The notes below the pieces were generated by a model. That model was not told the DNA's origin and did not search any database. It worked only from the letters and a program-made list of their open reading frames with translations. Positions 9,440 to 21,749 of a stretch of DNA of 64,000 nucleotides are shown in pieces; the first letter of the stretch is position 1, and every line of letters begins with the position of its first letter. Location of the stretch: assembly GCF_002099425.1 (NCBI RefSeq), contig NW_018343955.1, positions 12,758,001 through 12,822,000 of the forward strand, given 5' to 3'. The position numbers were made by a program, and so were the translations under genes. Source of the DNA: Phascolarctos cinereus. Taxonomy: Eukaryota; Chordata; Mammalia; Diprotodontia; Phascolarctidae.

Positions 9440-12400
9440 GGATTTTTTTATTTAAATAGTTTAAAAAAAATTTTCCCCAATTACATGCCCCACAAAAAAT
9501 TTGTATTCATTTTCGGAAGATTTTGAGTTCTGCATTTTTTCCTCCCTCCTTCTCCTCCCCTCTTCTGAAAATGGCTGGCAGTTTGATATAGTTTAGACAT
9601 ATGTTATCATGTAAAACATATTTCCATATCTGTCACAGTTGGAAAAGAAGAAACAGAGCAAAATGAAATAAAACCATGAGAAAGAATAAAGTAAGTGATA
9701 AAATACGCTTTGATATGCATTTTGAGTCCATCACTTCTTTATCTGGATATGGATGGATTTTCTTATGTGAGTTCTTTGTATTTGTATTGAATCATTGTGT
9801 TGCTGAGAAGAGCTGAGCCATTCATAGTTGATTATCACAAGATGTTGCTGATACTATGTATAATGTTTTCCTGGTTCTGCTCATTTCACTTTGCATCAGT
9901 TTGTGCAAGTCTTTCCAGGTTTTTCTGAAATCTGCCTGTTCATCATTCCTTATTGCACAATAGTATACCATTAAATTCATATGCCACAGCTTTTTCAGCC
10001 ATTCCCCAAATGATGGGCACACCCTCAATTTCTAATGTTTTGCCACAATGAAAAAGGCTGCTTTAAATATTTTTGCACATGTAGGTCCTTTTCCCTTTTT
10101 TATGATCTCTTTGGGATACAGACCTAGTATTGGTATTGCTAGATCAAAGTTGTATGCCCTTTGGGCATAGTTCCAAATTGCTCTCCATAATGGTTATATC
10201 AGTGCACACCTCCGCCTACGGTGTATTAGTGTTCCAATTTTCCCACATCCTCTCCAACATTTATCATTTTCCTTTTCTGTCATATTAGCCAATCTGATTG
10301 GTGTGAGGTGGTATTTCAGAGTTGTTCTATTTGTATTTCTCTAATCAAAAGTGATTTAGAGCACTTCTTCATAGGACTGCAGATATCTTTGATTTCTTCA
10401 TCTGAAAACTGCCTGTTCCTATCCTTTGACCATTTAACAATTGGGGAATGGCTTGTAGTCTCATAAATTTGATTCAGTTCTCTATATATTTGAGAAATAA
10501 GACCTTTATCAGAGACACTGGCTGTAAAAATTGTTTCCCAGCTTTCTGTTTGCCTTCTAATCTTGGTTGCATTGGTTTTGTGTCTTCAAAAGCTTTTCAA
10601 TTTAATATGATCAAAATTATCTACTCCATATTTTGTAATGCACTCTATCTCCTGTTTGGTCATGAATTCTTACCCTCCCCATAGGTAGGCTATTCCTTAC
10701 TTTTCTAATTTGATTGCTTCATGGTCTATGGTACCTTTTAGCAAGATGTAGTTTTGTTCCTTATCTCTTTTAATTAGGTCTATTTTTGTTTTTACTTTGT
10801 CTAAAATCAGGATTGCTACCCCTGCTTTTTTTTTTACCTCAACTAAAGCATAATAGATTCTGTACTAGTCCCTTACCTTTACTGTGTATCTCTGCTTCAA
10901 GTGTGTTTCTTGTAAGCAACATATTGTAGGATTTAGGTTTTTGATCTACTTGTATCTGCTTCTGTTTTATGAGAGAGTTCATGCCATTCACATTCAGAGT
11001 TATGATTATACCTGTGTATTTTCTTCCATCCTATTCTTCATCCTGCTTGTCCTCTCTTTCCTTTCACCCTTTCCCACCTCACCAGTGTTTTGCTTTTGTC
11101 TACTATCTCCCCTGATCTGCCCTCCCTATGTCAGTCCCCATCCCATCCAGCTTTACCTAATCTCCTCCCCTTCTACTTCCCTGTAGGGTAAGATAGATTC
11201 AACTGATTGTGTATATGATTCCCTCTTTGAGCCAATACTGGTAAGAATGAGGTTCAGTTGATGCTCATTGCCCACTCCACCCCCATCTTCCCCTCACTGT
11301 AAAAGGTCTTTCTTGCCTCTTCATGTAAAATAATTTACTCCATTCTGCCTCTCCCTTTCTTCTGTACCCTTTGTACTCCTCTTTCTCCTCTCTTAATTTT
11401 TTTATGTCATTTCCTCAAATGCACCTAATACCCTTATTGTCTGTCTATGTATATTCCATCTACCCGTACTGTTTGTGATGCAATTTTTAACTTACTAGTA
11501 TCTTCTTCCCATGTAGGTTTATAAACAGTCTACACTGAATCTCTAATGTTTTGTTTTCCTTTTTACCTGTTTATGCTCCTCTTGGGTTTTGCTATTAGAG
11601 GTGAAAATTTTTGTTTAGTTATGGTCTCCTTAAGAAGGCTTGAAATCCTTCTATTTCATTGAATAACCATTTTTCCCTTAATGTATTATGCTTAATTTTG
11701 CTGGGTAAGTGATTCTTGGTTGTAGTCTTGGCTCCTTTGCCTTCCTGGAATATCATGTTCCATGACCTCCGATCCTTTGATGTTACAGTTGCCAGGTCCT
11801 ATGTGATCCTGAATGTGACTCCCCAATATTTGAATTGTTTCTTTTTGGACACTTGTAGTATTTTTTCCTTAGCCTGATAGTTCTGAAATTCGGCTATAAT
11901 GTTTTTTGGGATTTTTATTTTGGGATCTCTTTCCTGTGGTGATCAGTAGATTCTTCTTTTTTTTTTTTTTTTTGGCTAGGCAATGGGGTTAAGTGTCTTG
12001 CCCAGGGTCACACAGCTAGTAAGTATTATGTGTCTGAGGCCAGATTTGAATTCAGGTTCTCCTGAATCCCGGGCCGGTGCTCTATCCACTGTGCCACCTA
12101 GCTGCCCCCAGTAGATTCTTTCAATGCCTATTTAGTCCTCTGGTTCCAGGACACCAGGGCAGTTTTCCTTGATAATTTCTTGAAAGATGCTGCCCAGGTG
12201 CACTTTTTGACTATGGCTTTCAGATAGTTCAATAATTCTGGTATTGTCTCTCCTGGATCTATTTTCCAGGTCAATTGTTTTTCCCATGAGGTATTTTACC
12301 TTTTCTTCCATTTTTTCATTCTTTTGAATTTGTTTGATTGATTCATGATGTCTCATAGAGTTGTTAGCTTTCACTTGCCCAATTCTAACTTTTAAGGCAT

Positions 12401-12970
12401 TGTTTTCCTCAATTAGCTTTTGTACTTTCTTTTCCATTTGGCCAGTTGTACTCTTTAAAGAATTATTTTCTTCAGTGGATTTTTGTATCTCCTTTTCCAT
12501 TTGGCCAACTCTACTTTTTAATTAGTTTTCCAAGCTGTTGACTCTTTTTTCATAATTCTCTTACATCACTATCATTTTTCTCAATTTTTCTTCTATCTCT
12601 CTTATATGATTTTAAGCTCCTTTTTGAGCTCTTCTTTCTGGACTTGAAACCACTTCCTATTTTTCTTTAGGGTTTTGCCTATAAGTGTTTGTTCTCTTCT
12701 GACATTATTGTTCTCTTCTGAGTTTGTATCGTGATCTTTCCTGTCACCATAATAACTTTCTATGGTCAGATTCCTGTTTGTTTGTTTGTTTACTCGTCTT
12801 TTTTTGGCCTTCACTTTGGTTGGTGGGAGCAGATGGATTCTCAGGGCTTCTTTCAGATTCAGCACAACCCAATTGGTTTCGTTGAAGTGTTTTATTTTCC
12901 AGATTATGTTGTTACCAGTGTAAGGTATGCTATGCTTTGATGCAAGTATCTGGGTCCCTGGACGCAAAAC
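9440..12970 (-). mobile_element. L1 with near-complete ORF1 but ORF2 collapsed to both ends (HAL1-like)
   Basis: Read on the minus strand, 12970 to about 11590 is ORF1. It shows a heptad-rich coiled coil (MEKEIQKSTEENNSLKS), the hallmark DLENRSRRDNTRIIELSE (12250 region) and the C-terminal QPRITYPAKLS near 11700. 11010-10660 is the start of ORF2 endonuclease (GLVQNLL, GKKKAGVAILILDKVKTKID, IKRDKEQNYILLKG). At about 10660 it jumps straight to the ORF2 C-terminal region (SDKGLISQIYRELNQIY, IVKWSKDRNRQFSDEEIKD; then EWLKKLWHMNLMVYYCAIRN at 9990-9930) and the 3' UTR. Most of endonuclease and all RT are missing. Several stops besides; a SINE sits in ORF1. L1-type RNA-binding protein ORF1 plus ORF2 remnant. 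Confidence 0.88.
11956..12109 (-). mobile_element. Marsupial CORE-SINE (antisense) inside L1 ORF1
   Basis: T-run at its left (A-tail of the minus-strand copy) and a complete SINE body ending ccacctagctgcccc. It is flanked by identical 11-base duplications agtagattctt at 11945-11955 and 12110-12120. Confidence 0.97.
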
Positions 12971-13504
12971 TGTGGTTTATCAACAACAAAAGAAATTAAA
13001 TCCTATTCAAACTCCCAAATGAGATAATAACAACCAATATGGAAATTGGTTGTTATTTCCAACCTAAAGGGACAACGCTTAAGGTCATGGGAAAGTGGGA
13101 ACAGCAGAAACAACCAGAGACCACTGACCTCCCAAGTCATTCTAAATCTTTTTGAAGTCTGCAGGATGCTTGAATTTGTTCTATGCCAGCATATTCTTGA
13201 TGTCCACATGTGCTCTATCCTTGGCTCTGTGCGATCATTGATATGTACATTCCATCCATGCAGTTGATGACTGCATACACTCAGCACAATTCTTATAGAT
13301 GCTCAGGGCAAGCAAACTCAGGACCTCTATTTTAGCATATCCCTTGTATACAGTTGGTAAGGCAGGGAGCTCTTAAATACAAGTAGTGATATAATAAAGA
13401 GTAATTTTTAGAAAAAATTTTAAATTAATGTAGCCTCTTCTAAAATGATGCCAGAGAAAGATTCTTGCATCTCAGTTAGCTGACACTTTATTTGCAAAAC
13501 AACA
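12971..13504. other. Unassigned, contains a perfect hairpin
   Basis: May be 5' UTR of the adjacent minus-strand L1 but I cannot show it. It contains a 13-base perfect inverted repeat (13026-13038 with 13045-13057). Confidence 0.4.
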
Positions 13505-13700
13505 CAGCCTCCTGGTATATGTAATTGGAAATATGTTTTGCATGACTGCATATGTATAACCTCTATCAAAGTGCTTGCTTTTTCAAGGAGGGCAGGGGAG
13601 GGACGGAATTTGAAATTAAAAAAAAATTTTAAACAAATATTACAAATTGTGTTTACATGTAATTGTAGAAAAGAAAATATTCTAAAAATTTAAAATAAAA
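13505..13700 (+). mobile_element. L1 3' UTR fragment (sense)
   Basis: 'gaaatatgttttgcatgact', 'tgtataacctctatcaaagt', a G-rich tract and 'tttacatgtaattgtagaaa' in L1 3' UTR order. Confidence 0.85.
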
Positions 13701-13704
13701 GTTA

Positions 13705-13860
13705 TGTGTAGGAGATGGTGCTTGATTGAATTGAGCCTTGAAAGAAACTAAGAATTCCAAGAGGTAAAATTGAAGAGAAAATACATTTCAGGGATGAGGT
13801 AGCTTTTGCCTGTATAATGATACAAAGATGGGGGGGGTGGAATGTCATTTCTGGAGAACA
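13705..13860 (-). mobile_element. L2 3' region fragment (antisense)
   Basis: 'ttgaattgagccttgaaaga' and 'aagaattccaagaggtaaaa' match the antisense L2 3' region. Confidence 0.6.
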
Positions 13861-14772
13861 ATAAGCAATTCAATTCAAGTGAGCTTCAATTTCCTGCTCT
13901 AGATATACCCATAGTCCAGCTTCACCCCCACCCCCACCCCCAAAATCTCTGGGCTAACACAGACTAAGTCAGATCCTGGGGGTTGACACCAAGATGGTTA
14001 TTTGCTCTTTTTTGTATTATGCCTCCACCTAAATTCTCATCCCTAAATGAAGCTCTTGTCCAGGACTCTCTAAATGTGGGTTTAAAGTCTTCCTAACTCC
14101 CATGCAAGCTAACAAGGTAAGACATACAAATTAAACTTGGGATACCAATTATTTCACTTCATAGGAAATTCATAAGAAGGAAAACAATCACTGAAAGCCA
14201 GCAACAGATAAAGAAACACATAGAGAACTCAAATACCCCAACAGAAACCCCTGGAACAGACCTAGGATTACTACTGGAGCAATCCTTTAACATTCCAGTG
14301 ATTCCTACACACTCTTCACTTCTATCAAGACTCAGTCTCACCTTATGGTTTAGACTCTTAAAAAAAAAAAAAGGAAATTTGAGGGCTGTTGAACAAGATA
14401 TCCACTTCCCATCGACCCTTGCACTGTCCAAATAATTCCTAGTCATAATGGGGTTTGGGTTCTTTTGCTCCCAAGATTAGATTTTCTTGTTCCCATGACA
14501 AGACTTTACTCCCTCATATTCAGGGTCACAATGGGAGTCCTCTTCTTTCTCCAGGAAGCATGCTGTTGAAGGAAACTTCTCTCTAACAGTCTGGTGCCAG
14601 AACTCTGGAACTTAGGAACTCTTGAACTTGAGGTTGCCCACAAAGTAACCCCTCCCACCTGGATTCTCCTTAAAGGGTAAATATGCATGCACTCATCTGC
14701 CTCTGCCATGTGCTTCTGTGGTTTCCCACTCTCAGGCTGCTGCCATCACTTGGTCTAGATGGTACTCTCTTA
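13861..14772. other. No assigned feature
   Basis: About 0.9 kb of unique-looking sequence. The 95-codon minus-strand frame (14159-14446) shows no domain. A retroviral LTR origin of 14460-14770 was considered but is not supported. Confidence 0.4.
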
Positions 14773-14788
14773 AGAAATATCCTTTTAG

Positions 14789-15409
14789 GAAGAGGACCTA
14801 CATGTACAAAAATATTTGTAGCAGCTCTTTTAGTGGTGGCAAAGAATTGGAAATTGAGAGGATGTCCATCAACTGGGGAATGGCTAAACAAGATGTTGCA
14901 TATGATTGTGATGGAATATTATTGTGCTTTAAGAAATGATGAGCAGGATGCTCTCAGAAAAACATGGAAAGACTTACACGAACTGATGAAAAGTGAAATG
15001 AGCAGAACCTGAACATTGTACACAGTAACAGCAAAATTATTTGATAATCAACTATGATTAATTTAGCTATTCTCAGCAATATAATGATCCAAGACAATTC
15101 TGTAAGACATGATGAAAGGTGCTGTCCATCTCCAGAGAAAGAACTGGTAGAGCCTTAATGTAGATCAAAGATACTTTTTCTTTATTTTTCTTGGGTTTTT
15201 TTTTGTCTGTGTTTTCTTTCACAGAATAACTTATGTGGAAGTGTGTTTTGCATGACCACACATGTATAACTTATGTCAAATTGCTGGCCTTCTGAATAAG
15301 GAGTGGAAGGGAGGGAGGGAGAGAATTTGGAATTCAAAATTTGAAAAAAAAATGTTAAAATTGTTTTTACATGCAATTGGGAAAAAATGAAACATTAAAT
15401 AAGAAAAAA
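14789..15409 (+). mobile_element. L1, 5'-truncated, with target-site duplication
   Basis: ORF2 C-terminus reads VAALLVVAKNWKLRGCPST, GEWLNKM and MEYYCALRNDEQ, KTWKDLHELM, followed by the 3' UTR and A-rich tail. Flanks agaaatatccttttag (14773-14788) and agaaatacccttttag (15410-15425) differ by one base, giving a clear 16-base duplication. Confidence 0.96.
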
Positions 15410-15425
15410 AGAAATACCCTTTTAG

Positions 15426-15949
15426 AACATGTACAAACATATGCAACTCTTCCATGTATTTCTTCAGTAACTTTACCCATGCGTATGGTACAAGAACTTG
15501 CCTAAGGACACCAGTTCCAAGGGCTTTCTTTTTCCCTTTATCCACTGGGGAGAGAAAGTTGCAGGGGACTGGGATAAAGATATGATAACAGAAAGAGAAA
15601 AAAAAAGAAAAAAAAAACAAAAGAGGACCACTGAAGTGTCTTTTTTTCTACACAGAAGAGAATAGAAGGGAAGTCAGAAACAATCAGTGACAAGTAGGAT
15701 AGCTTTGAAAGTTAGGTGTTGAATTGATTATACATTTAAAAGAAAATCGAGCAGTACAAATAGAGATACTCAGTTTCACATACAATCCTCTTCCTCTGTG
15801 TTACTATGCATATGGAAATGCCAATTTTTATTTGGAATTTGCTAAGTGTAGAATTATTTTTAAAACTCACCCAGAGATTTGACTGCAGGTAAATACCTCA
15901 GATTATCTTGCCTCCAAGGGTCATTCCACTAAGTTCTGCTGCCTCCCAC
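15426..15949. other. No assigned feature
   Basis: Unique-looking sequence; one A-rich run near 15600. Confidence 0.5.
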
Positions 15950-16165
15950 TTGTTGTTGTTGTTGTTTAATCATTTTGGTTGTGTCTGACTCCTCACAAGC
16001 CCATTTGAGTTTTTGGTTTGCTTTTTTTTTGCCAAAGATACTGGAGTGGTTTGCCATTTCCTTCTCCAGTTCATTTTACAGATGAGGAAACTCAGGCAAA
16101 GTTAAGTGACTTGCCCACAGTCATGCAACTAGTGTGGCACTAAATTTAGAGTTAGGTTCAGTTCA
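15950..16165 (-). mobile_element. Marsupial CORE-SINE, long form (antisense)
   Basis: 'tggttgtgtctgactcctca', 'ctggagtggtttgccatttc' and 'agatgaggaaactcaggcaa'. It forms an inverted pair with the copy at 16272. Confidence 0.9.
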
Positions 16166-16271
16166 GGGAATGCAGTCTTTAAACCTGTGCTTTCATTCCT
16201 TCAAACGTTTCTCCAATTCATCTTTTCACTGCTAGCAGTTTGAGATTCCTAAAACGTTACACATCCTACCT

Positions 16272-16510
16272 CTGGGCAGCAAGGTGGCTCAGTGGATTGT
16301 GCACTAAGCCTGGAGTCAGGAAGACTTACATTCAAACCCAGCCTTGGACACTTGCTAGCTGTGTGATCCTGGGCAAGTCATTTATCCCTGTTTGCCTCAG
16401 TTTCTTCATCTGTAAAATGAGCTGGAGAAGGAAATGGCAAACCACTCCAACATCTTTGCCAAGAAAACCCCAGAGGGTCACAATGAGTCTGACACAACCC
16501 AACAAAAACC
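16272..16510 (+). mobile_element. Marsupial CORE-SINE, long form (sense)
   Basis: 'gcagcaaggtggctcagtgg', core 'tgtgtgatcctgggcaagtc' and tail 'caccactcc'-type 'ctggagaaggaaatggcaaa', ending in aacaaaaac. Confidence 0.93.
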
Positions 16511-16639
16511 TCCAAGGCTAGCTCAAAGGCTTTTAGGTACTCTCAGCTGCCTCCACTTGCTAACCACTTACATCGCTCCTACACACCAAGATTGCCTTGG
16601 TTTTGTTTGTTTGTTATATTTTTTTTGTATCCACTGACA

Positions 16640-16775
16640 TGCGTACATGTTGTTTCCCCTGATAGAAGGTAAGCTCCCTGAGGGCAAGCACTGTTTCACT
16701 TGCCTACTTTGTATCCTAGTACCTGATAGACCACCTGGTACAAAAGAGGTGCTTGATAAATGCTTGCTCAGAATT
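16640..16775 (+). mobile_element. L2 3' end (sense)
   Basis: 'aaggtaagctccctgagggc' and 'gaggtgcttgataaatgctt'. Confidence 0.85.
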
Positions 16776-16909
16776 GTGCACTCAGCACTGTCCTCCATGC
16801 TCTATATCAATGTTTTCAAAACATTTCAACTATGGATCCATAATATGTGATAGCTATGTATCAACCACCTCTCAATGCTCTCAGCAGCTCTTTAAGTCTT
16901 TCTGCCTCT

Positions 16910-17410
16910 CTTCTAAGCAGCTAGATGACACAGTACAGAAATTGCTGGCCTTGGAGTCAGAAAGATCTAAGTTCAAATCCTGCCTCAGAAACATACTAGA
17001 TGTGTGACACTGGGCAAGTCATTACCCTCTCTCTGCATTTATATATATATTGGCTATGTAACTTAATGCCTCATACTTTAGACAACTATCTAAGTCTCTC
17101 TAGCTCTCCTCTAGGCAGCTAAATGACAGGGCAGATATTGCTCAATTAAAAGTCCAAGGAGCTGAGTCTCGAATCAAGAGAACCTGAGTTCAAGTGCTGC
17201 CTCAGAAATGTATTAGCTGAAGAGGCAGCTAGGTGGCACAGTGGATAGAGCACCAGCCCTGGAGTCAGGAGGACTGAGTTCCTGGGGCAAGCCACTTAGC
17301 CTTGCCTATAAAATGAGATAATAATAATACCCTATCTCATAGGGTTATTATGAGGATCATTGAGAGGATTAATATAGGTAAAGTTACATAAATGCAAACT
17401 ATTATCATCA
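16910..17410 (+). mobile_element. Three tandemly arranged CORE-SINE copies (sense)
   Basis: Heads at about 16915 (gcagctagatgacacagtac), 17112 (gcagctaaatgacagggcag) and 17224 (gcagctaggtggcacagtgg). The first two are old and truncated; the third has lost part of its core but keeps a MIR-like 3' half ('atgagataataataataccc'). Confidence 0.85.
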
Positions 17411-17579
17411 TGAATAATTTTAACTTTATAATTTGTAGAAAAGGTAATGATTTGCATTGATAGAATTTCTTTACCCAGGAGTTTCCTACAACAATGAACT
17501 CACATATAGCTCCATTCCTTAACCTTTTACATACATGTCCTATCTCACACAAAGAGAGGAATCAGAAAATGATGATATA

Positions 17580-17815
17580 AACATAATAATTGCTGACATT
17601 TATAAAATGCTTACTATGTTCTAAGTGCTTTATAAATATAATCTCATTTGATACTTAAAACAACTTTGTGAGATAAAGACTATTATTATCTCCATTCTAC
17701 AGTTCAAAAAAACCCCAAAGTTAAGTGTCACACAACTAATAAGTGTCTGAGGCTGGATCTGAACTCAGGTCCTCCTGACTCTGGGCTTAATGTTCTTTAC
17801 TGCTTCACCTAGCTG
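17580..17815 (-). mobile_element. MIR-type CORE-SINE (antisense)
   Basis: 'tgctttataaatataatctc', 'attattatctccattctaca' and 'tgaggctggatctgaactca' in order. Confidence 0.88.
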
Positions 17816-17819
17816 TATT

Positions 17820-18200
17820 TGATCCTAGAGTTGATAGAAAGCCTATGGAATTTTTGAGAAGGAGAGTGACATGGCCAGAACTGAGTTTTAGGAAAATCAT
17901 TGTGACAGCTCTGGATGAGTCAGAAAGGGGAGAGACTTGATGCCGGAACTCTAACTGGAGGCAATTGTGATAGTTCAAGTGAGAGGTGATAAGGGCTTGA
18001 ATGGGATGGTAGTTGTTTGAGTGAAGAGAAAGGGCAGATGTGAAAAATGTTATGGAAATAGATTCAGTAAGATTTGGCAACTAATTGGATATGTAGGGTG
18101 AGGGAGAGTGAAGACAAGAATGATACCAACATTGGAATCTGGATGTCTGAAAGGATGGTGATGCCCTTAACAGAAACCCTGGGGAATGAGAGGTCAAAAG
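17820..18200 (-). mobile_element. L2 ORF2 C-terminal region (antisense)
   Basis: The minus strand reads ALITSHLNYHNCLQLEF and AVTMIFLKLSSGHVTLLLKN, the L2 'SCLDYCNSLL ... AARLI ... HVTPLLKTL' block, open over about 90 codons by chance survival. Confidence 0.75.
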
Positions 18201-19484
18201 CTGGCCCAGTCTGGGGGAAGGGGCAACTTCAGGAGAGAGCAGGATGGGGCAACGTCAAGGGACAATGGGTAAAGGAGGTGGTATGTTTTTGTGGGAGCCA
18301 AGCCTTGGCAGATAGCTGTTCCTAGGAGGGTAGGATGCAACTCATCTTCCCACTCTCTTTTTGGTTAATTATAACTCCCTCCCACCACCACATGCCACTA
18401 TCCCCCAGGGAGGGTGGAAGCCTTTTGGAGATGTTGGGATAATGTTTTCTTGGTGTCTCCCAATGAGTCTGTTCTCATTTGTGTTGTAAGTTCATTGTAG
18501 ACAGTGGTTCATTCAACAGAAAATCTCATGAATGTATGCAAGTAGATTTAGAAATCCATGTGGCCTGCCCCAGTCACTTGTATTTATTTACACAGCTGGT
18601 TTTTCCCTGAGTTAGAGCTATAGTGAGCAGCCCAGAAATCAGAGCCTGGAAGAGAATTGAGAGGGGGGCAGGGATGACCACTTTTTGATGTCCACGGTGC
18701 AACATTCTGCACGCTGAGCTCTTAACCACACTGGAGAACCCAGAGATTTTTTAAGTCCATTTTCTATACTGTGTTAAAAGACCCAGTCCATACAAAGGAG
18801 AGCATGCTATGATCTCAGGACTATGGGAGAGGTTATTAGAAGGCACTGATACCCTCCCGAGAAGGAACTGAATGTGTTCCTTTCTTCAAGGTTCTTATCT
18901 ATAGTGTCCTGATAGAAAGGAAATAGAGCACAGAATTGTTCTCCCAGTGCTTGGAAGATCATCACGGTAACCTTTCTCTGAGAAATCATTTACCAATAAA
19001 CACAAACCAAGAGGAAGCTAAAAACTGATTTTTTAAAGAGTCTTTAGACAACCAGGCCTTCTTATTTTAAGTGGGGTGGGAAGAGTTGAAATTAACTTTC
19101 TTTTTCTCTTTCTAGTTAAATATTTAAAGTCTGCAGACCTCTAAAACACCACAGGGTGCAATTAGGAACTTAACTAGGTTTTTCATAGCAAATTCTGGAA
19201 GTTAGTAGCATGGCTCAGAGAAGGATTTTTTTCCTCCTTTTTTAATAACCCATAACAGCTTTCTGCAACCATTATTTGAATTCATTCTCAGGGAAGTTAT
19301 GCAACCCCATGAATTCCTTCCTTCCAAGACAGCACATTCATGATGCTAGGCACTAGCTGCTTTTCCTCTGCTAGACTTAATAGCAGAGCACAGATATGTT
19401 ATTATTCTTTCTCCTCTCACACTGATTTATTGATTGTGGGATGTGGGTAGGTAGATGGGACAGAAATGTGTTTAGAAACAATTG
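18201..19484. other. No assigned feature
   Basis: About 1.3 kb, no repeat recognised; short frames only. Confidence 0.45.
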
Positions 19485-20450
19485 TCATTTATATTGTATG
19501 CTTTACATATATTATCTCACAAGAAACTCTCAAAAGTTATGTGAGGTAGGTCTTACAATCCCCATTTGCAAATGGGGAAACTGAGGCTCCAGGAGCCTCA
19601 CAGCAATTAATGGTCAAGCCAAGATGTGAAATTTCCTTAGACTTCAAGTGTTTGGGAATAAAAACTGACATTTACATGGTAATTTAGAATTTGAATTACA
19701 TTTTACATATATTTTCTCATGTGATCCTCACTTTAAAAAAAACCCTGGGAAATAGATATTACAACCTCCATTTCGTAGGTGAGGAAATTGAAGGTAAGAG
19801 ATTTGTGTAGGTCACACGGACAGCAAATATCAGAGGCAGGATTTGAATCTAAGTGTTTTTGACTCCAGGTCCAGCACCACAGCCACTAAGCACACTGTCT
19901 TTCTCTACAGAACAGGCTTTGTCTGCTATGACCATTTCATGGGGAAAAAATTACTGTTGGTAACTTTAATAATTGAGGGAGGTGGAGGGAACAGAAGAAG
20001 GGCTCATGGGATCATAAATCTAGCATTGAGCTAGAAGAGACCTTAGAAATTATTCAACCCAACCCCCTCATTTTATGGACAAGAAAACTGAGTCCCAGAG
20101 AGGTTAAGTGATCTGCCTGAAATCACGCAGGTGGGAAATGGCAGAGACTGAATTTGAATGGAGGAAAAAAGGAACTATTCTCTCAGACCCAGTAGGAAGA
20201 AAAGAAACTATCCTTTATTAAGTGCCTACCATGAGCCAGTCACTGTGTTAAACATTTCACAAATTTTATCTCAAAAGAGCTTCATAACAACCCTGAAAGG
20301 TAAGGATTGTTTTTATTGATGAGGTTAACAGAGGGTAAGTGACTTGCCTATGATCATACAGCTAGTAAGTATCTGAGGCTGGATTTGAATTCAGGCCTTT
20401 CTCACTCCAGGCCCAGCATTCTATCCATGGTACCATCTAGTTGCCTCTAA
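19485..20450 (-). mobile_element. Cluster of four antisense MIR/MIR3 copies
   Basis: Copies at about 19485-19640, 19660-19890, 20005-20160 (MIR3-like, 'tagcattgagctagaagaga') and 20208-20450. Each shows 'gggaaactgagg'-type and 'gtcacac'-type core sequence. Confidence 0.85.
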
Positions 20451-20703
20451 CTCGCCTAGGTGCAAAGAGTAAGCACTTAATAAATGCTTGTTGATTGAAT
20501 GAATAGAAATCTGCTGATGGTTAAAGCTATAAAATATAGCTATTCACAAGACTCATTTGAACCATTAAATATAGAAAACTAGTTTTACTGCAGGAAAATT
20601 CTATGACATTGTGGCAAAGTGGAGGGAGAGTGGCCAACTGGCCCTGAAAACGAATTTATAGGGTTTGGGAAGACAGACTCAATCCATAGGGGCACTTTGG
20701 TCT

Positions 20704-20707
<4 letters not shown>

Positions 20708-20763
<56 letters not shown>
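20708..20763. repeat. (AC)n microsatellite
   Basis: 28 uninterrupted units. Confidence 0.98.
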
Positions 20764-20765
<2 letters not shown>

Positions 20766-21079
20766 ACCCCAGGCAATAAATACACTGCAGAGCAACTCAA
20801 CCCTCCTAAAAAAACCTTGTTCTTCCCTATCTCCAGGCTTCATGTTTGAGTACAAAAGTGAATTATCTATGGGAAGGACTAAGAAGCCTGATGGATGGAT
20901 ACTGAACTAGATGGATGATCAAACTCTTTCATGCTCAGACAATTAAACTTAGCATCTGAATTCCACCTGAAAGCAGAGAAGAAAAAGTATTGTAAATTGA
21001 AGTTTGTGTGGGCCTATGGAACATATTTGTAGAATCTCTTATCTTAGAGATTTAAAACACATGCACGGTGAGCCCATAC

Positions 21080-21081
<2 letters not shown>

Positions 21082-21132
<51 letters not shown>
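21082..21132. repeat. (AC)n microsatellite
   Basis: About 25 uninterrupted units, 320 bases from the previous one. Confidence 0.98.
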
Positions 21133-21135
<3 letters not shown>

Positions 21136-21398
21136 CAAAAACAGAGCAAAATCAATCCCACTTATCCATACAGTGTTTCTCCTGTGTGGACTGACAGCAT
21201 AAGCCAAAAGACTGCATTTGGAGCGATTTGTGGAAGACAAATGAGGCTTTGTAGAGAAAGTAGCTCGAAAGTCAGGACACCAGAGCTCTTAAGAATCAGT
21301 TTTCTTGTTTGGAAAAAAAAATGGAGCACTATTTGTCTTTTAAGAATGAATGAGTTGATGATGTCAGCAGAGCCATCCTGAGCTCCTCACCTTGCCTT

Positions 21399-21665
21399 GT
21401 GGCAGCTAGGTAGCATAATAGACAGAGCACTAGAACTGAAGTCAGGAAAACCTGAGTTCAAACCCAGCCTCAGACACTTACTACCCTGGGCAAGTCACTT
21501 AACCTCTGTCTGCCTCAGTTTCTTTAACTATAATAAGAGGATAATAGTAGCATCTACCTCCCAGGGTTGTAATGAAGATGAAATGGGACAGTATTTGTGA
21601 AGTACTTAGCACAGTGCCTGGCATATGGTAGGTGCGATATAAATGCTTATTTCTTTTCCTTTCCC
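21399..21665 (+). mobile_element. MIR-type CORE-SINE, full length (sense)
   Basis: 'gtggcagctaggtagcataa', 'ctgagttcaaacccagcctc' and 'tagcacagtgcctggcatat'. Confidence 0.92.
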
Positions 21666-21749
21666 TCCCTATGCATAGGGAAAGAGGCATTTGTACTCCC
21701 ACTGTCCAATTTGACAGCTGGGAGTAGGAAAGTCTAGTTCAGAGATGTC

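Noticed and set aside
10000-10650. First taken as a plain L1 3' UTR
   Set aside because: The minus strand reads through recognisable ORF2 C-terminal blocks (SDKGLISQIYRELNQIY), so it is coding-derived.
12731-12940. + strand frame opposite L1 ORF1
   Set aside because: Shadow of the minus-strand ORF1 coding sequence.
14159-14446. 95-codon minus-strand frame that looked membrane-protein-like
   Set aside because: Hydrophobic runs come from A/T-rich sequence; no domain, no splice context and no repeat family support a gene.
14460-14772. Possible LTR remnant
   Set aside because: No CCAAT/polyadenylation pair in the right order and no paired copy; left unassigned.
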